DNA of 64,000 nt from an uncultured bacterium. Its GTDB lineage: Bacteria; CSSED10-310; CALFER01. The notes under the pieces were generated by a model that did no database searches, was not told where the DNA came from, and worked only from the letters and a program-made list of their open reading frames with translations. Below are positions 25,789-35,395 of this stretch, piece by piece; the first letter of the stretch is position 1; every line of letters starts with the position of its first letter. The DNA lies in contig CALFER010000098.1 in NCBI GenBank assembly GCA_937951895.1, positions 31,859-95,858 of the forward strand, read 5' to 3'. Both the position numbers and the translations under genes were made by a program.

Positions 25789-26764
25789 TCGCCCCCCCGG
25801 AACGCAATGACTCGTGATCTTTGAATAGCGGCGTCGCATCGTGCCTGGCACGAAGACGGGCTTCGGACATCAGCATGCAGTAATGATCGGGATGTCGTTC
25901 CACTCGTCGGCTCACCCGCTCCGCGAAACGGTCGGCCATCATCTGCAGGGATCCCTCCTCCTCGTCCGTGTTCCCGGGATCGATCTCGGATTCGATCTCA
26001 AATCGATACCGCAACGTGCCCGGGTCGAAGACACAGAAGGCGGGGATGAGCGCGCAACGGGTGGATGCGGCGAGGCGGAATGGGCCCTGGGAAATCGACA
26101 TGATCCGGTTTCGGAAGGGCACCTCGAAGAACTTGAGTCCTGCGCGACCGTCGGCAGCCATCAGCACGATTTCGTTGCGTCTTAAATGTTTCCAGACCGG
26201 GAGCATGGATCGGTCGATGTAGATGAAGTGCGCCGGCAGATGCCTCTCGGAACGGAACCGGAGATCCGCGAGCCGGGCTTCGAGGAGACTGGGCCGGATC
26301 CCGGTCAGACGGTGCCAGTCTTCGGGCCGGCTGCCGATCTGATTGATCCGGTAATGCCGGTGCCCCAGAGCCGGCATGGCCATCTGATTGGCGCCGAAGT
26401 GCATCAGAATGACGATAGCGCCGCGACCCCTTGAAAGGGCGGCATGAATGGGTTCGGGATTCACCAGATCGATCCACTCGTCGATGGTCTCCGGATTCAT
26501 ACGATGATAGCAGTATGACAGGAAATTGTTATAAACAAACAACTTGAATCCATCCATAACGATGGAGGGGTAATCTGAGCATTTCTGACCGGAGAGAAGC
26601 TCGAGTTCAATAATGGCGCGTTGCCTGCGTCCTCGTTTCAGATAGTACAGACACGCTCCGATCAGACCGGCGAGCTGCCGGACGCGGCGGTTCGGCAGGC
26701 TTCCGATCAGGGGCCTGACCGTATGGAAGAAAACGATCTGGACGAGATGAAACAGATGCCTCAT
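25781..26764 (-). CDS. LpxL/HtrB-like acyltransferase with variant active-site motif
   Basis: A 327-residue lysophospholipid-acyltransferase-fold protein with an N-terminal hydrophobic stretch. The catalytic His122 lies in MHFGANQ, where the usual HX4D/E acid is replaced by Gln127. Later SMLPVWKHLRRNEIV and the ADGRAG block (the position of the family's GDR-like motif) are present. ATG 26764 is preferred to TTG 26773. It sits between a radical SAM enzyme gene and the GT2. Whether the Gln variant is active is unknown; it may be a subfamily trait. Confidence 0.75.
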   Translation of the reverse strand: MRHLFHLVQIVFFHTVRPLIGSLPNRRVRQLAGLIGACLYYLKRGRRQRAIIELELLSGQKCSDYPSIVMDGFKLFVYNNFLSYCYHRMNPETIDEWIDLVNPEPIHAALSRGRGAIVILMHFGANQMAMPALGHRHYRINQIGSRPEDWHRLTGIRPSLLEARLADLRFRSERHLPAHFIYIDRSMLPVWKHLRRNEIVLMAADGRAGLKFFEVPFRNRIMSISQGPFRLAASTRCALIPAFCVFDPGTLRYRFEIESEIDPGNTDEEEGSLQMMADRFAERVSRRVERHPDHYCMLMSEARLRARHDATPLFKDHESLRSGGANV

Positions 26765-26769
26765 GATGG

Positions 26770-28287
26770 TCAATGACCGAACAGTCTGTGTGACAGAAAG
26801 CGTATTCCTTTTCGGAAAAGTGCTTTCCGATCGATTCGAATCAGCCGGGTCAATTCCGGGAGCGCGCGACGTTTTAACGCCGGAAGGCTCGTGTTGTACT
26901 GAAACACGTATCTCGACATGCGCTCGATCAGTTCGTTGAAGCGTTCCCGGGAGACCCCCGCGGCGTAATGCGCGTCCGGCCAGTATCGGAAATTCATGAA
27001 ATCCACTTCGCGCGGGACCACACCCAGTTCCTTGCCCCGTTCGAACTGCTCGCTTCCCGGCATCGGATCGAAAATGTTCAGCACGATCTCGGCGGGATGG
27101 ATCCGACGGATGAATGCGAGTGTGTTCATGAGATCCTCTTCCGATTCATCGGGAAACCCGGCCATGAGAAACACACCGCAGGCGATCCCGTGGCGGTTGA
27201 CCCGGTCGATAACCCCCGGAGTTTCGCCAAGGTCGATATCTTTCCGGATCAGTTCGAGCATCCGGGGACTTCCGGTCTCGATCCCCAGTTCGAGTTGGAC
27301 GCAACCCGCGCGCTTCATGAGTCTGATCATGCGGTCATCGAGGAGATCCTGGCGTGTCGCGGTACGCCAGGCGATGGGATGTTTCATCGCCAGTATCGCT
27401 TCACACAGTTCACCCGTGATGGCAGCGTCGATTGTGAACGCATCATCCCAGAACGTGAATGTGCGGATGCCGAATTCGGATCGGATCGCTTCGATTTCCT
27501 CCACCACTCGTTCCGCTTTCCGGAATCGGACCTTTTCCTGCCAGAAGCGTCGCGACGAGCAGAATCCGCAACGCCATGGGCAGCCTCGGCTATGCATGAT
27601 GCTTCCGAGTGCGACGTCGGAAAAACGTTCCGGAAAGAATGATGACGAGCGCGCGGGGAAAGGGATCGAATCGAGCGCGTCGATCTGAGCACAGCCGGTG
27701 AAATGGCGTTCCGGAGAGTGACGGGTGATCACGCCGGGTACCTGAGCGGGGTCGAGGCCGTCCCGGATCGCCTCGGCAACCTGGACCATCGCCGTTTCCC
27801 CCTCACCCATGACGACACAATCGACACCTGGAATATCGAGGGTTCCATGCGGTTCAAATGTGGGATGCACGCCTCCGCAGATGATGAAGCAGGATGGATT
27901 ATCCCGCTTGACGATATCGATGCATGCCGCCGCTGACGCGACTTCCGGCGTCAGCAGGCTGATTCCGACGACATCCGGCTTGAATGTTCGCAGCACCTGG
28001 AGCAACTCGCTCCAGACCGCATGCGAACCCTCGCGGAGTGCCTCGAAATACCGTTTCTGTCCTGCACTCCGGAGATCGAAGACGCCCTTTTTATCGATAA
28101 TCGGCCCGGATTCGCCAGCCGGAGTGTTTTCCGGATAATACAACCGAGCTTCGATGCCTTCGATCGAATTGACGACAGCGGTCAGATATCCGATTCCGAG
28201 CGGGAAGTAGGGGGCTTGGCCGATGCCCTTGAGACGGGTGTATGGGGGTCTGAGAAACAAAATCCGGAGCGGGTGTGAGCGTTTCAA
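26770..28287 (-). CDS. Radical SAM enzyme with B12-binding-like N-terminal domain
   Basis: A 505-residue enzyme. Residues 1-180 form a Rossmann-like B12-binding-type domain (GGVHPTF, GEGE), but the cobalamin-ligand DxHxxG motif is not visible. The radical SAM core follows with the cluster motif CPWRCGFC near residues 236-243 and the helical C-terminal extension typical of this class. Family members act on lipids, hopanoids, bacteriochlorophyll and cofactors, so the substrate is open. It is separated from the upstream radical SAM gene by three bases and from the acyltransferase by five. Confidence 0.85.
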   Translation of the reverse strand: MKRSHPLRILFLRPPYTRLKGIGQAPYFPLGIGYLTAVVNSIEGIEARLYYPENTPAGESGPIIDKKGVFDLRSAGQKRYFEALREGSHAVWSELLQVLRTFKPDVVGISLLTPEVASAAACIDIVKRDNPSCFIICGGVHPTFEPHGTLDIPGVDCVVMGEGETAMVQVAEAIRDGLDPAQVPGVITRHSPERHFTGCAQIDALDSIPFPARSSSFFPERFSDVALGSIMHSRGCPWRCGFCSSRRFWQEKVRFRKAERVVEEIEAIRSEFGIRTFTFWDDAFTIDAAITGELCEAILAMKHPIAWRTATRQDLLDDRMIRLMKRAGCVQLELGIETGSPRMLELIRKDIDLGETPGVIDRVNRHGIACGVFLMAGFPDESEEDLMNTLAFIRRIHPAEIVLNIFDPMPGSEQFERGKELGVVPREVDFMNFRYWPDAHYAAGVSRERFNELIERMSRYVFQYNTSLPALKRRALPELTRLIRIDRKALFRKGIRFLSHRLFGH

Positions 28288-28290
28288 CAG

Positions 28291-29337
28291 TCATCCTTTC
28301 CGAATCAGTGTTCGAAGAAAATCCCGAAAGCGTTCGGGCCAGATACGCGGGTCGTGCAGCAGATAGGATGCCTCACGCCAGCACGAAAAGATACAGCCCG
28401 GACATGCCATTCGGTGGGTGTCACAGGCGTCCCGGAACGCGTTCGAGCCGAAATCTTCCGGCGTCATCGTTCGAACATTGGCGACGGCGGGAAGATCGCT
28501 GCACGGTGCGAGAGAACCGTCTGAAAAGATGGTGAAGTACGAGATGCCGGCGTGGCAGTTCCAGGCGGAATTCCCGGATTTCAGGTATGTGCGCGAGTCT
28601 GCAAGAAACCTGGAGGAAACCATGATCTTGGCTCCGGCGCGTTTCATGGCGGCGAACCGATCATACACCCGATCCACAGTCTCTGCCTGAAGCGGAAACT
28701 CCACCTCACCACGATCGGCCGTCAGTACCGCCTCCGGTGCCTGTGTGATGTTGACCGGATTGATGATGGCCCAGCAATCCAGTTCCTGCGTCACGAAGCG
28801 GACGATGTCCGGTGCGAGTTCAATGTTCCTGTGCGAGATCGTGATCATGACCATCACGAAGCCTTTGCGGTGGATCGATCGGGCCGATCGGATGGCATCG
28901 AGGACATGGTCGAGCTGATTGCGGGATCCGCAGATCGCGTCGAAAGTATCGGAGTCCAGCGTATCGAGAGAAATCCCGATGTCACTCAGCCCGTTTCGGG
29001 ACAAGCGCGCCATTCGATCCCTGTCGAGCAATGTTCCGTTCGTGAGGAGGGTTGTTGAGAATCCTTTTCGGGCAAACAATCCGACGATTTCTTCCGAATC
29101 GTCCCTTAAAAGCGGTTCGCCTCCTGTTATCACAACCCGCGCGATCCCGATTTTTTTAAGCAGATCGGCCAGCCGGGAATAATCCGAGATCGACATCTCC
29201 TCCCGATCGCTCAGTTTCCACAATCCGCAAAAATGGCATCTCAGATTGCATCGCTGAGTGATCTTGATGTTGCACGTGTAGGGTTTCCGGAAAAATGCGG
29301 AAGCGGGCCAGCGGAGCAACATGCGGGAAAACTTCAT
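28291..29337 (-). CDS. Radical SAM enzyme with SPASM-like C-terminal cysteines
   Basis: A 348-residue protein. The cluster motif CNLRCHFC falls at residues 30-37, GGEPLLR near 71-77, and several Cys residues occur in the last third (CHAGIS, PCSDL, CPGCIFSC), consistent with an auxiliary iron-sulfur cluster of SPASM/twitch type. Such enzymes modify peptides or small molecules, and relatives such as HpnH act on lipids. It overlaps the first gene of the operon by ATGA. The precise reaction cannot be read from sequence. Confidence 0.85.
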   Translation of the reverse strand: MKFSRMLLRWPASAFFRKPYTCNIKITQRCNLRCHFCGLWKLSDREEMSISDYSRLADLLKKIGIARVVITGGEPLLRDDSEEIVGLFARKGFSTTLLTNGTLLDRDRMARLSRNGLSDIGISLDTLDSDTFDAICGSRNQLDHVLDAIRSARSIHRKGFVMVMITISHRNIELAPDIVRFVTQELDCWAIINPVNITQAPEAVLTADRGEVEFPLQAETVDRVYDRFAAMKRAGAKIMVSSRFLADSRTYLKSGNSAWNCHAGISYFTIFSDGSLAPCSDLPAVANVRTMTPEDFGSNAFRDACDTHRMACPGCIFSCWREASYLLHDPRIWPERFRDFLRTLIRKG

Positions 29338-30725
29338 GATCGCACCACATCCAGAAACCGTCTGATCAGGACCTTGAACTGATCGCGGGATTTAATCTCA
29401 CGCAAAAATCCGGCCATGATGCGCGGACGGCAATAGAATCCGATGAACGCTCTGCGGAACAACATCCGGAAGTCGCGGGCGGTCATTCCTTCGGGATAAA
29501 ATGTAGAGCGATACTCGCTCATGCGATCGTAATCCATCGACGCATTCCACCCCATCTCGATCGCGGCTTGAGTCGCCTCGGTGGCGGGCAGGGGCATGAG
29601 AATGCCGAAATTGGCCTTGTCGAGCGGCAGTCGCCGGGAGAGGCGGATTGTCGCCTCCATCTCCTCCCGCGTTTCTCCCGGATACCCAAGGATGAAAAAA
29701 CCGGTGATCCGCCAGTTTGTCGCCTTCCGTATCAGATTGACGCGATCGATCAGATCCGGAAGAGACGTGCGTTTCTTCATAAGATTGAGAATACGCTGAG
29801 AACCGGATTCGATTCCGACCGCGACCGAGTAACAACCGGCTGCTGACATGGCATCGAGCATGTCGCGATCAAGAGAATCGAGGCGGATGCCGTTGGGGCA
29901 GGCCCAGACGAGGTTGAGGCGGGAATCGATGAGTGCGCGACAAAAGGCCAGGACATACTGTTTGTCGAAAGTGAAGTTATCGTCCTGAATGTGGAACTCA
30001 CGAATGCCGAAATGCTCGACAAGGAAACGCAGTTCGTGAATGACGTGAGAAACGGAACGGGTTCGGATGCGTCTGCCACTGACCTGTTTCCCCGCGCAGA
30101 AGGTGCACGGATAGGGACAACCGCGGGTGATTGTGATCGGCGCAACCGGTAGGGCCCGTGTAAACGTGCCCTGAGGGGCAACGGGGTAAGTCAGTGGGGA
30201 GATCTGTTCCCAGTCCGGCATCCCGAAATCATCGAGAGTCTGATGGAAAACGGGTGGATTGCTCTGAACGCGCCTCTCGTGTCTGAAGCACAGGCCGGGA
30301 ATCGACTCGAGGATGGCGGTGCTGGCAAGAGCGGGCGATGCGAGGACGTCGAGCAGCATGGGTAACCCGATTTCTGCCTCACCCCTGAACGCGTAATCGA
30401 TCCGTGTGTAATCGTTCATGAAGTCAAGCGGCACAGCCGACGGGTGCGGTCCGCCCGCGATGAGCGGGATGGTGAGATCCCGGATCAGAGACAGGTAGCT
30501 GTTGAATTGAGGCAGATCGAAGGTGTAGAGCTGAAAACCGATTGCATCGAAAGACGACGACCTCACCAGCCGGTTGAAGGCGTCGGGATCCATTCGCTGG
30601 AGGATGCAGTCGAGAATGACGGGGTCGTGTCCGGATTGCTTGAGGGCGGTGGCGAGATATCCGAGGCCGTGGTTTGGAATCAGCATGGATGTGTGATTCC
30701 AGGGGCGGGTTAACAGAATTCTCAT
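29334..30725 (-). CDS. Radical SAM enzyme with B12-binding-like N-terminal domain
   Basis: A 463-residue enzyme that opens the five-gene operon. The N-terminal Rossmann-like domain (residues 1-150, with GGPHPSAVP) lacks a visible DxHxxG cobalamin ligand. The core contains CPYPCTFC (near 196-203), then a TIM-barrel pattern including FHIQDDNFTFD and VAVGIESGS. It has the same architecture as the third gene of the operon, though the two are clearly different in sequence. It lies 34 bases downstream of rpoD on the same strand, with no clear terminator between them. Confidence 0.85.
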   Translation of the reverse strand: MRILLTRPWNHTSMLIPNHGLGYLATALKQSGHDPVILDCILQRMDPDAFNRLVRSSSFDAIGFQLYTFDLPQFNSYLSLIRDLTIPLIAGGPHPSAVPLDFMNDYTRIDYAFRGEAEIGLPMLLDVLASPALASTAILESIPGLCFRHERRVQSNPPVFHQTLDDFGMPDWEQISPLTYPVAPQGTFTRALPVAPITITRGCPYPCTFCAGKQVSGRRIRTRSVSHVIHELRFLVEHFGIREFHIQDDNFTFDKQYVLAFCRALIDSRLNLVWACPNGIRLDSLDRDMLDAMSAAGCYSVAVGIESGSQRILNLMKKRTSLPDLIDRVNLIRKATNWRITGFFILGYPGETREEMEATIRLSRRLPLDKANFGILMPLPATEATQAAIEMGWNASMDYDRMSEYRSTFYPEGMTARDFRMLFRRAFIGFYCRPRIMAGFLREIKSRDQFKVLIRRFLDVVRS

Positions 30726-30759
30726 GATGCGATCCGGAGTCAGGTGACTCGGGGGGAGA

Positions 30760-32538
30760 TCAACTGTAGAACGGTTTGAGTTTGTCGCGGCGGCTGGGAT
30801 GTCTGAGTTTTCGCAGCGCTTTTGCTTCTATCTGACGAATGCGTTCGCGTGTCACATCGAAGTACTCGCCGACTTCCTCGAGAGTATGCTCATACCCGGT
30901 CCCGATGCCGAAGCGCATGCGAAGCACCATTTTTTCACGAGGAGTCAGGGTGGATAGCGTGGATTGGACCTGTTCCTTGAGACTCATGTTGACAACGGCT
31001 TCCGAAGGAGATTCCACCGATTTGTCTTCGATGAAATCACCGAGTTGACTGTCCTCTTCCTCACCGATCGGTGTTTCCAGTGAGATCGGTTCCTGGGCCA
31101 TCTTGAGCACCAGCCGGACTTTTTCCACCGGCATGTCCATCTTCTCTGCGATTTCCTCGCACGACGGCTCCGTCCCGCGTTCCTGAACGAGTAATCGTGA
31201 CGTGCGGATCAATTTGTTGATCGTCTCGATCATGTGAACCGGGATACGGATCGTGCGCCCCTGATCGGCAATCGCCCGGGTGATGGCCTGCCGGATCCAC
31301 CAGGTCGCATAGGTCGAAAACTTGTATCCACGCTGATACTCGAACTTGTCCACCGCTCGCATCAGGCCGACATTGCCTTCCTGAATGAGATCCGCGAACT
31401 GCAGCCCTCTGTTGGTGTATTTTTTTGCGATCGAAACCACCAGCCGGAGGTTGGCTTCCGTGAGTTGCTTTTTGGCGGAGCGTTCTTTAACCCTTCCGAG
31501 ACTGATCGCTTGCATGATTCGTTTCATCTGATCCACGGGAGCGTGCGCTTCCGTTTCGATGTGCGTGATCTGTCGCTCGGCGTTCCGGATGCGCTTTCCG
31601 ATGTCCTTCAATTCGCCGATCGTGATTTTCCGGGTGCCGATATCGACGACATCGGGATCGGCGGTGTTGGTGAATTTTTTGAGATAATCGAAAAGGGATT
31701 GGCGATCGAGGCCGACCGAGCGCAGGTGCCGATCGATTTCCCTCTGATAGCTGATCATCCGCAACACCATGTCCTCGATTTTGTCGCAGACCTGTTCGAC
31801 AAATGAATAATTCAGATTCAGGTCGATGATCGCCGCGACAAGCTTTTCCTCGATGGCCGCCCGGGTCGATGCATATCTGGATCGCGTGGAATCCGACAGG
31901 TTCCGGGTCTGGGCCTTGCGATCGTTATGGCGCAGATCCTGTCGAAGCTGGACGACCGATTTGATTTTGTCCGCGACTTCCTGGATGAGTTTGATGCGGT
32001 CGAGATTTTCGTCTTCGGGTACATTGACGAGATTCTCGAGGGGGTAGATGCCTTCGAGAAGACCTTCTTTGTAATGGAGCAGTTCCTTGATCATGGATGG
32101 CGCTTTGGCGGCGGCATTGATCACATCGATTTTTCCGGCTTCAATCTTCTGCGCGATACGGATTTCCCCTTCGCGATCGAGCAGGGAAACGGAACCCATT
32201 TCCTTGAAATACAGGCGCAGGGGATCATCGGAGGTTTCAGCCGAGGCTTCGAGGGGTTTTGCTGTTGTTTCGCCCCATTTTTCTTCCGGCTGCTTTCGTT
32301 CCTCCTCATCATCATGCACGGTTTCTTCATCTTTTCGCTGCACGGCAGGTGTTTCGGCTTTTGTATCTTCGATGATACTGATGTTCATGGAATCCAGGTG
32401 ATGAAAAACGATATCGATCTGTTCCGGTGACACGAGATTTTCGGGGAGGTGCTGGTTCAACTCGGCGAAAGTGACATATCCTTTTTCGCGTGCGAGATTG
32501 ATGACCGGGGTCAGATCGATGGGTGGAATTTTCGACAT
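30760..32538 (-). CDS. rpoD: RNA polymerase primary sigma factor (sigma-70)
   Basis: A 592-residue group 1 sigma factor. Region 1.1-like sequence is at the N-terminus. The conserved core is complete: DLIQEGNVGLMRAV and YKFSTYATWWIRQAITR (regions 2.2-2.4), IRIPVHMIE (region 3), and the region 4.2 helix-turn-helix EEVGEYFDVTRERIRQIE near the C-terminus. ATG 32538 is chosen because AGGAGG lies nine bases upstream. A near-consensus promoter is 144 bases upstream. It recognises the TTGACA/TATAAT-type promoters noted elsewhere in the window. Confidence 0.97.
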   Translation of the reverse strand: MSKIPPIDLTPVINLAREKGYVTFAELNQHLPENLVSPEQIDIVFHHLDSMNISIIEDTKAETPAVQRKDEETVHDDEEERKQPEEKWGETTAKPLEASAETSDDPLRLYFKEMGSVSLLDREGEIRIAQKIEAGKIDVINAAAKAPSMIKELLHYKEGLLEGIYPLENLVNVPEDENLDRIKLIQEVADKIKSVVQLRQDLRHNDRKAQTRNLSDSTRSRYASTRAAIEEKLVAAIIDLNLNYSFVEQVCDKIEDMVLRMISYQREIDRHLRSVGLDRQSLFDYLKKFTNTADPDVVDIGTRKITIGELKDIGKRIRNAERQITHIETEAHAPVDQMKRIMQAISLGRVKERSAKKQLTEANLRLVVSIAKKYTNRGLQFADLIQEGNVGLMRAVDKFEYQRGYKFSTYATWWIRQAITRAIADQGRTIRIPVHMIETINKLIRTSRLLVQERGTEPSCEEIAEKMDMPVEKVRLVLKMAQEPISLETPIGEEEDSQLGDFIEDKSVESPSEAVVNMSLKEQVQSTLSTLTPREKMVLRMRFGIGTGYEHTLEEVGEYFDVTRERIRQIEAKALRKLRHPSRRDKLKPFYS

Positions 32539-32681
32539 AGAGGCCAATCCTCCTTTAAGAGCGATCATGCGTACACAAAAATATCGTATGAGGTGGGTAA
32601 TCCGGCAAAGAGGTGTCCGCTTTCGGGATTGGAGAACGTCGTCTCCCTTTGTCTGCCTCTCGGGTTAAAACCCAACCGATC

Positions 32682-32710
32682 AATATAAGTCCATACGGAA
32701 AAAAAGTCAA
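32682..32710 (-). promoter_or_regulatory. Sigma-70 promoter of rpoD
   Basis: On the minus strand TTGACT (32710-32705), 17-base spacer, TATATT (32687-32682); five of six matches in each box. It fires towards rpoD with a leader of about 135 bases. Together with the plus-strand promoter at 32795 it accounts for most of what is visible in the 353-base gap 32539-32891. Confidence 0.7.
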
Positions 32711-32794
32711 TAGGTCTCGCGCAAATTTCACGTATTCTGCCGGGGATTTCATCCGAATGCCACGGGATTTGCACGCTCGGGATCGAATTGTCTT

Positions 32795-32824
32795 TTGACA
32801 TGGTGAATTTCTTGAGTGTATCTT
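32795..32824 (+). promoter_or_regulatory. Sigma-70 promoter of the lipoprotein-dinG pair
   Basis: Consensus TTGACA (32795-32800), 18-base spacer, TATCTT (32819-32824), 67 bases before the lipoprotein start at 32892. Confidence 0.6.
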
Positions 32825-32891
32825 GGGACTTCAATCGTGTCGCCGCATGCCATCCCCGGTGAACGCGTTCCGGTAAAGGAGAAAGTATCTG

Positions 32892-33464
32892 ATGCGGATC
32901 ATATCGACTTGGCTCTCGGTTTCCCTCCTCTTCATATGCGTTCTTTGGGGATGCGCGTCTGAACGCGATGTCCGGTCCCGTGCCATGGAACGATTCGTGA
33001 GGGAGGGCACATACCGCAATACGCTGAAGGGCTATTCGCTTGTTTGGCCGGATGATGTTCACTGGAAGCATCATCGGAATCCCGAGTTCGATCTTCTTTT
33101 TGATCATGTCGATGGCAACTCTCAGATCCTGATCACCGCTTCTAGACCCCTGGTCCGCCAAGATTTTCCCGATGGATTTCTCAATATCCTTCTCGACAGA
33201 CTCGGCGCGGTCCAGATCACTCCGCGGGATCGCAAGGATCTTACGTCTGATGGGAACGCGAGGTTCCAGATTTCAGCCGATGTGTCCTTCCGGATGTTTT
33301 CACGGGAAGACTTTTCCGTTCAACGCCATATCCTCGCGGATGTCCGATCCGATTCCCGATACTGGCTGGCAGTCATTTTCATCGGCAACAACATCGGATT
33401 CGAACGGAATCGGTCGGATTTCGATGCGATCAACGATAGTGTGGTCTGGCTGGCTGATCGATAA
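32892..33464 (+). CDS. Putative lipoprotein of unknown function
   Basis: A 190-residue exported lipoprotein: the signal peptide ends VLWGC (Cys21). The mature domain has a mixed alpha/beta pattern (YSLVWPDDVHWKH, then a C-terminal FDAINDSVVW helix) that recalls PsbP/Mog1-like folds in which a small domain judges or binds partner proteins, but similarity is weak. AAAGGAG stands before the ATG, a good promoter lies upstream, and dinG starts four bases after the stop, so they share a transcript. No motif gives a function. Confidence 0.65.
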   Translation: MRIISTWLSVSLLFICVLWGCASERDVRSRAMERFVREGTYRNTLKGYSLVWPDDVHWKHHRNPEFDLLFDHVDGNSQILITASRPLVRQDFPDGFLNILLDRLGAVQITPRDRKDLTSDGNARFQISADVSFRMFSREDFSVQRHILADVRSDSRYWLAVIFIGNNIGFERNRSDFDAINDSVVWLADR

Positions 33465-33467
33465 ATC

Positions 33468-35393
33468 ATGTCCTCAATCAACGATCTTATCGGACCGGAG
33501 GGCGTCATTGCGTCCGTCGTTCCGGGTTATGAGTTCAGAAAACAGCAACGCGACATGGCATCCGTCATCGCCGAAGCCTTGCAGGAACAGCGATCGGTCT
33601 GCATTGAAGCCGGCACCGGAACCGGCAAGAGCCTGGCCTATCTGATCCCTGCCGCATGTTCCGGCCACCGATTTACTGTTTCGACCGGTACAAAAAACCT
33701 CCAGGAACAGCTCTATTTCAACGACATCCCTCTCTTGAACCGAATCCTGCCCTCACCGGTTTCAGCTGTCATCGTCAAAGGCCGTAACAACTACCTCTGT
33801 CTCTCCAGATGGTTCGATTACCTCCGTACACCGGGTCTTCAGTCACACATCGAGGCGGATGCGTTTCGAGCGATCGGCGATTGGGTAGAGACAACCGAGA
33901 CTGGAGATGTGTCCGAAGTATCGAGTATCTCGGAATACTCCACCCTCTGGGGTGAAGTCTGTTCGAAGCCGGATCTGTGTGCGGGGAGTCGATGCGAGAA
34001 CTATCGGTCCTGCTTCATTATGAAACTCAAACAGAGAGCAGACAAGGCAACAATCATCATCGCCAATCACCATCTCGTCGTTGCCGACCTGATTCTGCGG
34101 CATGAAAAGAATAAAAACGCCCTTCCTCCCACGCCGCTCATCGTCTTCGATGAAGCCCATCTGCTCGAAGATATCGTCACGGAATACCTCGGTGTTCGTC
34201 TGGGCACCAATGAAATCGCCGATCTGACCGCGATGATCACACGTTTTTTCAGGGAATTCCCTCCCTCCAGGCAAAACCGCAGACGGCTCAATGCCGACAT
34301 GAAGAAACTCAAGGAGACTTCCCGCGCTCTGTTTGATCGCGTTGAGACCACCGAGCAGCGCTTTTTTCTTGCGAATCCTGCGATCTCAGATCGATTTTCC
34401 ATTGCCTGGCAATGGACTGAATCACTCGAAAAGATCCGTTCGACCGTGTCGACCATCTGTCCCCCGGATGCTGTCGACTGGATCGGAGACTTGGACCGGC
34501 GCATCACCGATCTCGTCGATCGCTCCCGGTTCATCTTTCAGACGTCCGAGCCCGACTATGTCTACTGGGTGGACAGCGCGAACCACCATGCGGCGTATCA
34601 TGCGCATCCCGTCGATGTTTCGTCCGAGTTTTCGCGATTGATCAGTCCGGCAACGACAACGTCAATATTCACATCTGCCACATTGTCGATCGGAGATGAT
34701 TTTTCGTATTTTCAGTCCAGACTCGGCATTAAACATGCGATCGGCCACACCTTTGAATCTCCGTTCGATTACTCCTCACAGGGATTGCTCTACATCCCGG
34801 ATCACCTTCCGGATCCCGGAGATCCGGGGTTTTATCCCGGGGCCGCAAGAGAGGCCGAGCGGATACTGATGGGAACCCGGGGTCGCGGGTTCGTGTTGTG
34901 CACAAGCTATCGGGGGATGTTTGAAATCCACCAGCATCTCACAAAACGACTCCCTTACCGCGTCTTCATCCAGGGGGAATCGCCCAAACATCGATTAATC
35001 GAACTCTTCAAACAGGATACCCACTCGGTACTCGTGGCAACATCCAGCTTCTGGCAGGGTGTCGATGTCCCCGGTGAAGCACTTTCCTGTGTCATCATCG
35101 ACAAAATGCCGTTTACGTCGCCGAAGGATCCTGTGACGAGTGCGCGAATCGACTTTATCACGAGTCGAGGCGGGAATGCGTTTCGTGAATTTCAGTTGCC
35201 TGAAGCGATCATGCAGCTCAAGCAAGGCATCGGCCGGCTGATCCGATCAAAGGTGGATCGTGGCGTCGTCGCTATTCTGGATGGCAGAATTCACTCGAAA
35301 CGATACGGGAAAGAAGTGATCTCAAGCCTCCCGGCGTTCCGGTACACAACCCGGATCGATGATCTCGAGCAGTTCTTCGATGCATCCGGCTGA
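33468..35393 (+). CDS. dinG: DinG/YoaA-like iron-sulfur DNA helicase
   Basis: A 641-residue superfamily 2 helicase related to XPD that unwinds damaged or structured DNA. Walker A GTGTGKS is near residues 48-54 and the DEAH box in FDEAHLLED near 227-235. Four cysteines that can hold a 4Fe-4S cluster lie between them (CLS near 110; CAGSRCENYRSC near 172-183). C-terminal motifs include FTSATL, SFWQGVDVPG and QGIGRLIRS. There is no N-terminal exonuclease domain, so it matches the YoaA/DinG form rather than the Firmicutes fusion. It is co-transcribed with the lipoprotein upstream. Confidence 0.92.
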   Translation: MSSINDLIGPEGVIASVVPGYEFRKQQRDMASVIAEALQEQRSVCIEAGTGTGKSLAYLIPAACSGHRFTVSTGTKNLQEQLYFNDIPLLNRILPSPVSAVIVKGRNNYLCLSRWFDYLRTPGLQSHIEADAFRAIGDWVETTETGDVSEVSSISEYSTLWGEVCSKPDLCAGSRCENYRSCFIMKLKQRADKATIIIANHHLVVADLILRHEKNKNALPPTPLIVFDEAHLLEDIVTEYLGVRLGTNEIADLTAMITRFFREFPPSRQNRRRLNADMKKLKETSRALFDRVETTEQRFFLANPAISDRFSIAWQWTESLEKIRSTVSTICPPDAVDWIGDLDRRITDLVDRSRFIFQTSEPDYVYWVDSANHHAAYHAHPVDVSSEFSRLISPATTTSIFTSATLSIGDDFSYFQSRLGIKHAIGHTFESPFDYSSQGLLYIPDHLPDPGDPGFYPGAAREAERILMGTRGRGFVLCTSYRGMFEIHQHLTKRLPYRVFIQGESPKHRLIELFKQDTHSVLVATSSFWQGVDVPGEALSCVIIDKMPFTSPKDPVTSARIDFITSRGGNAFREFQLPEAIMQLKQGIGRLIRSKVDRGVVAILDGRIHSKRYGKEVISSLPAFRYTTRIDDLEQFFDASG

Positions 35394-35395
35394 TA

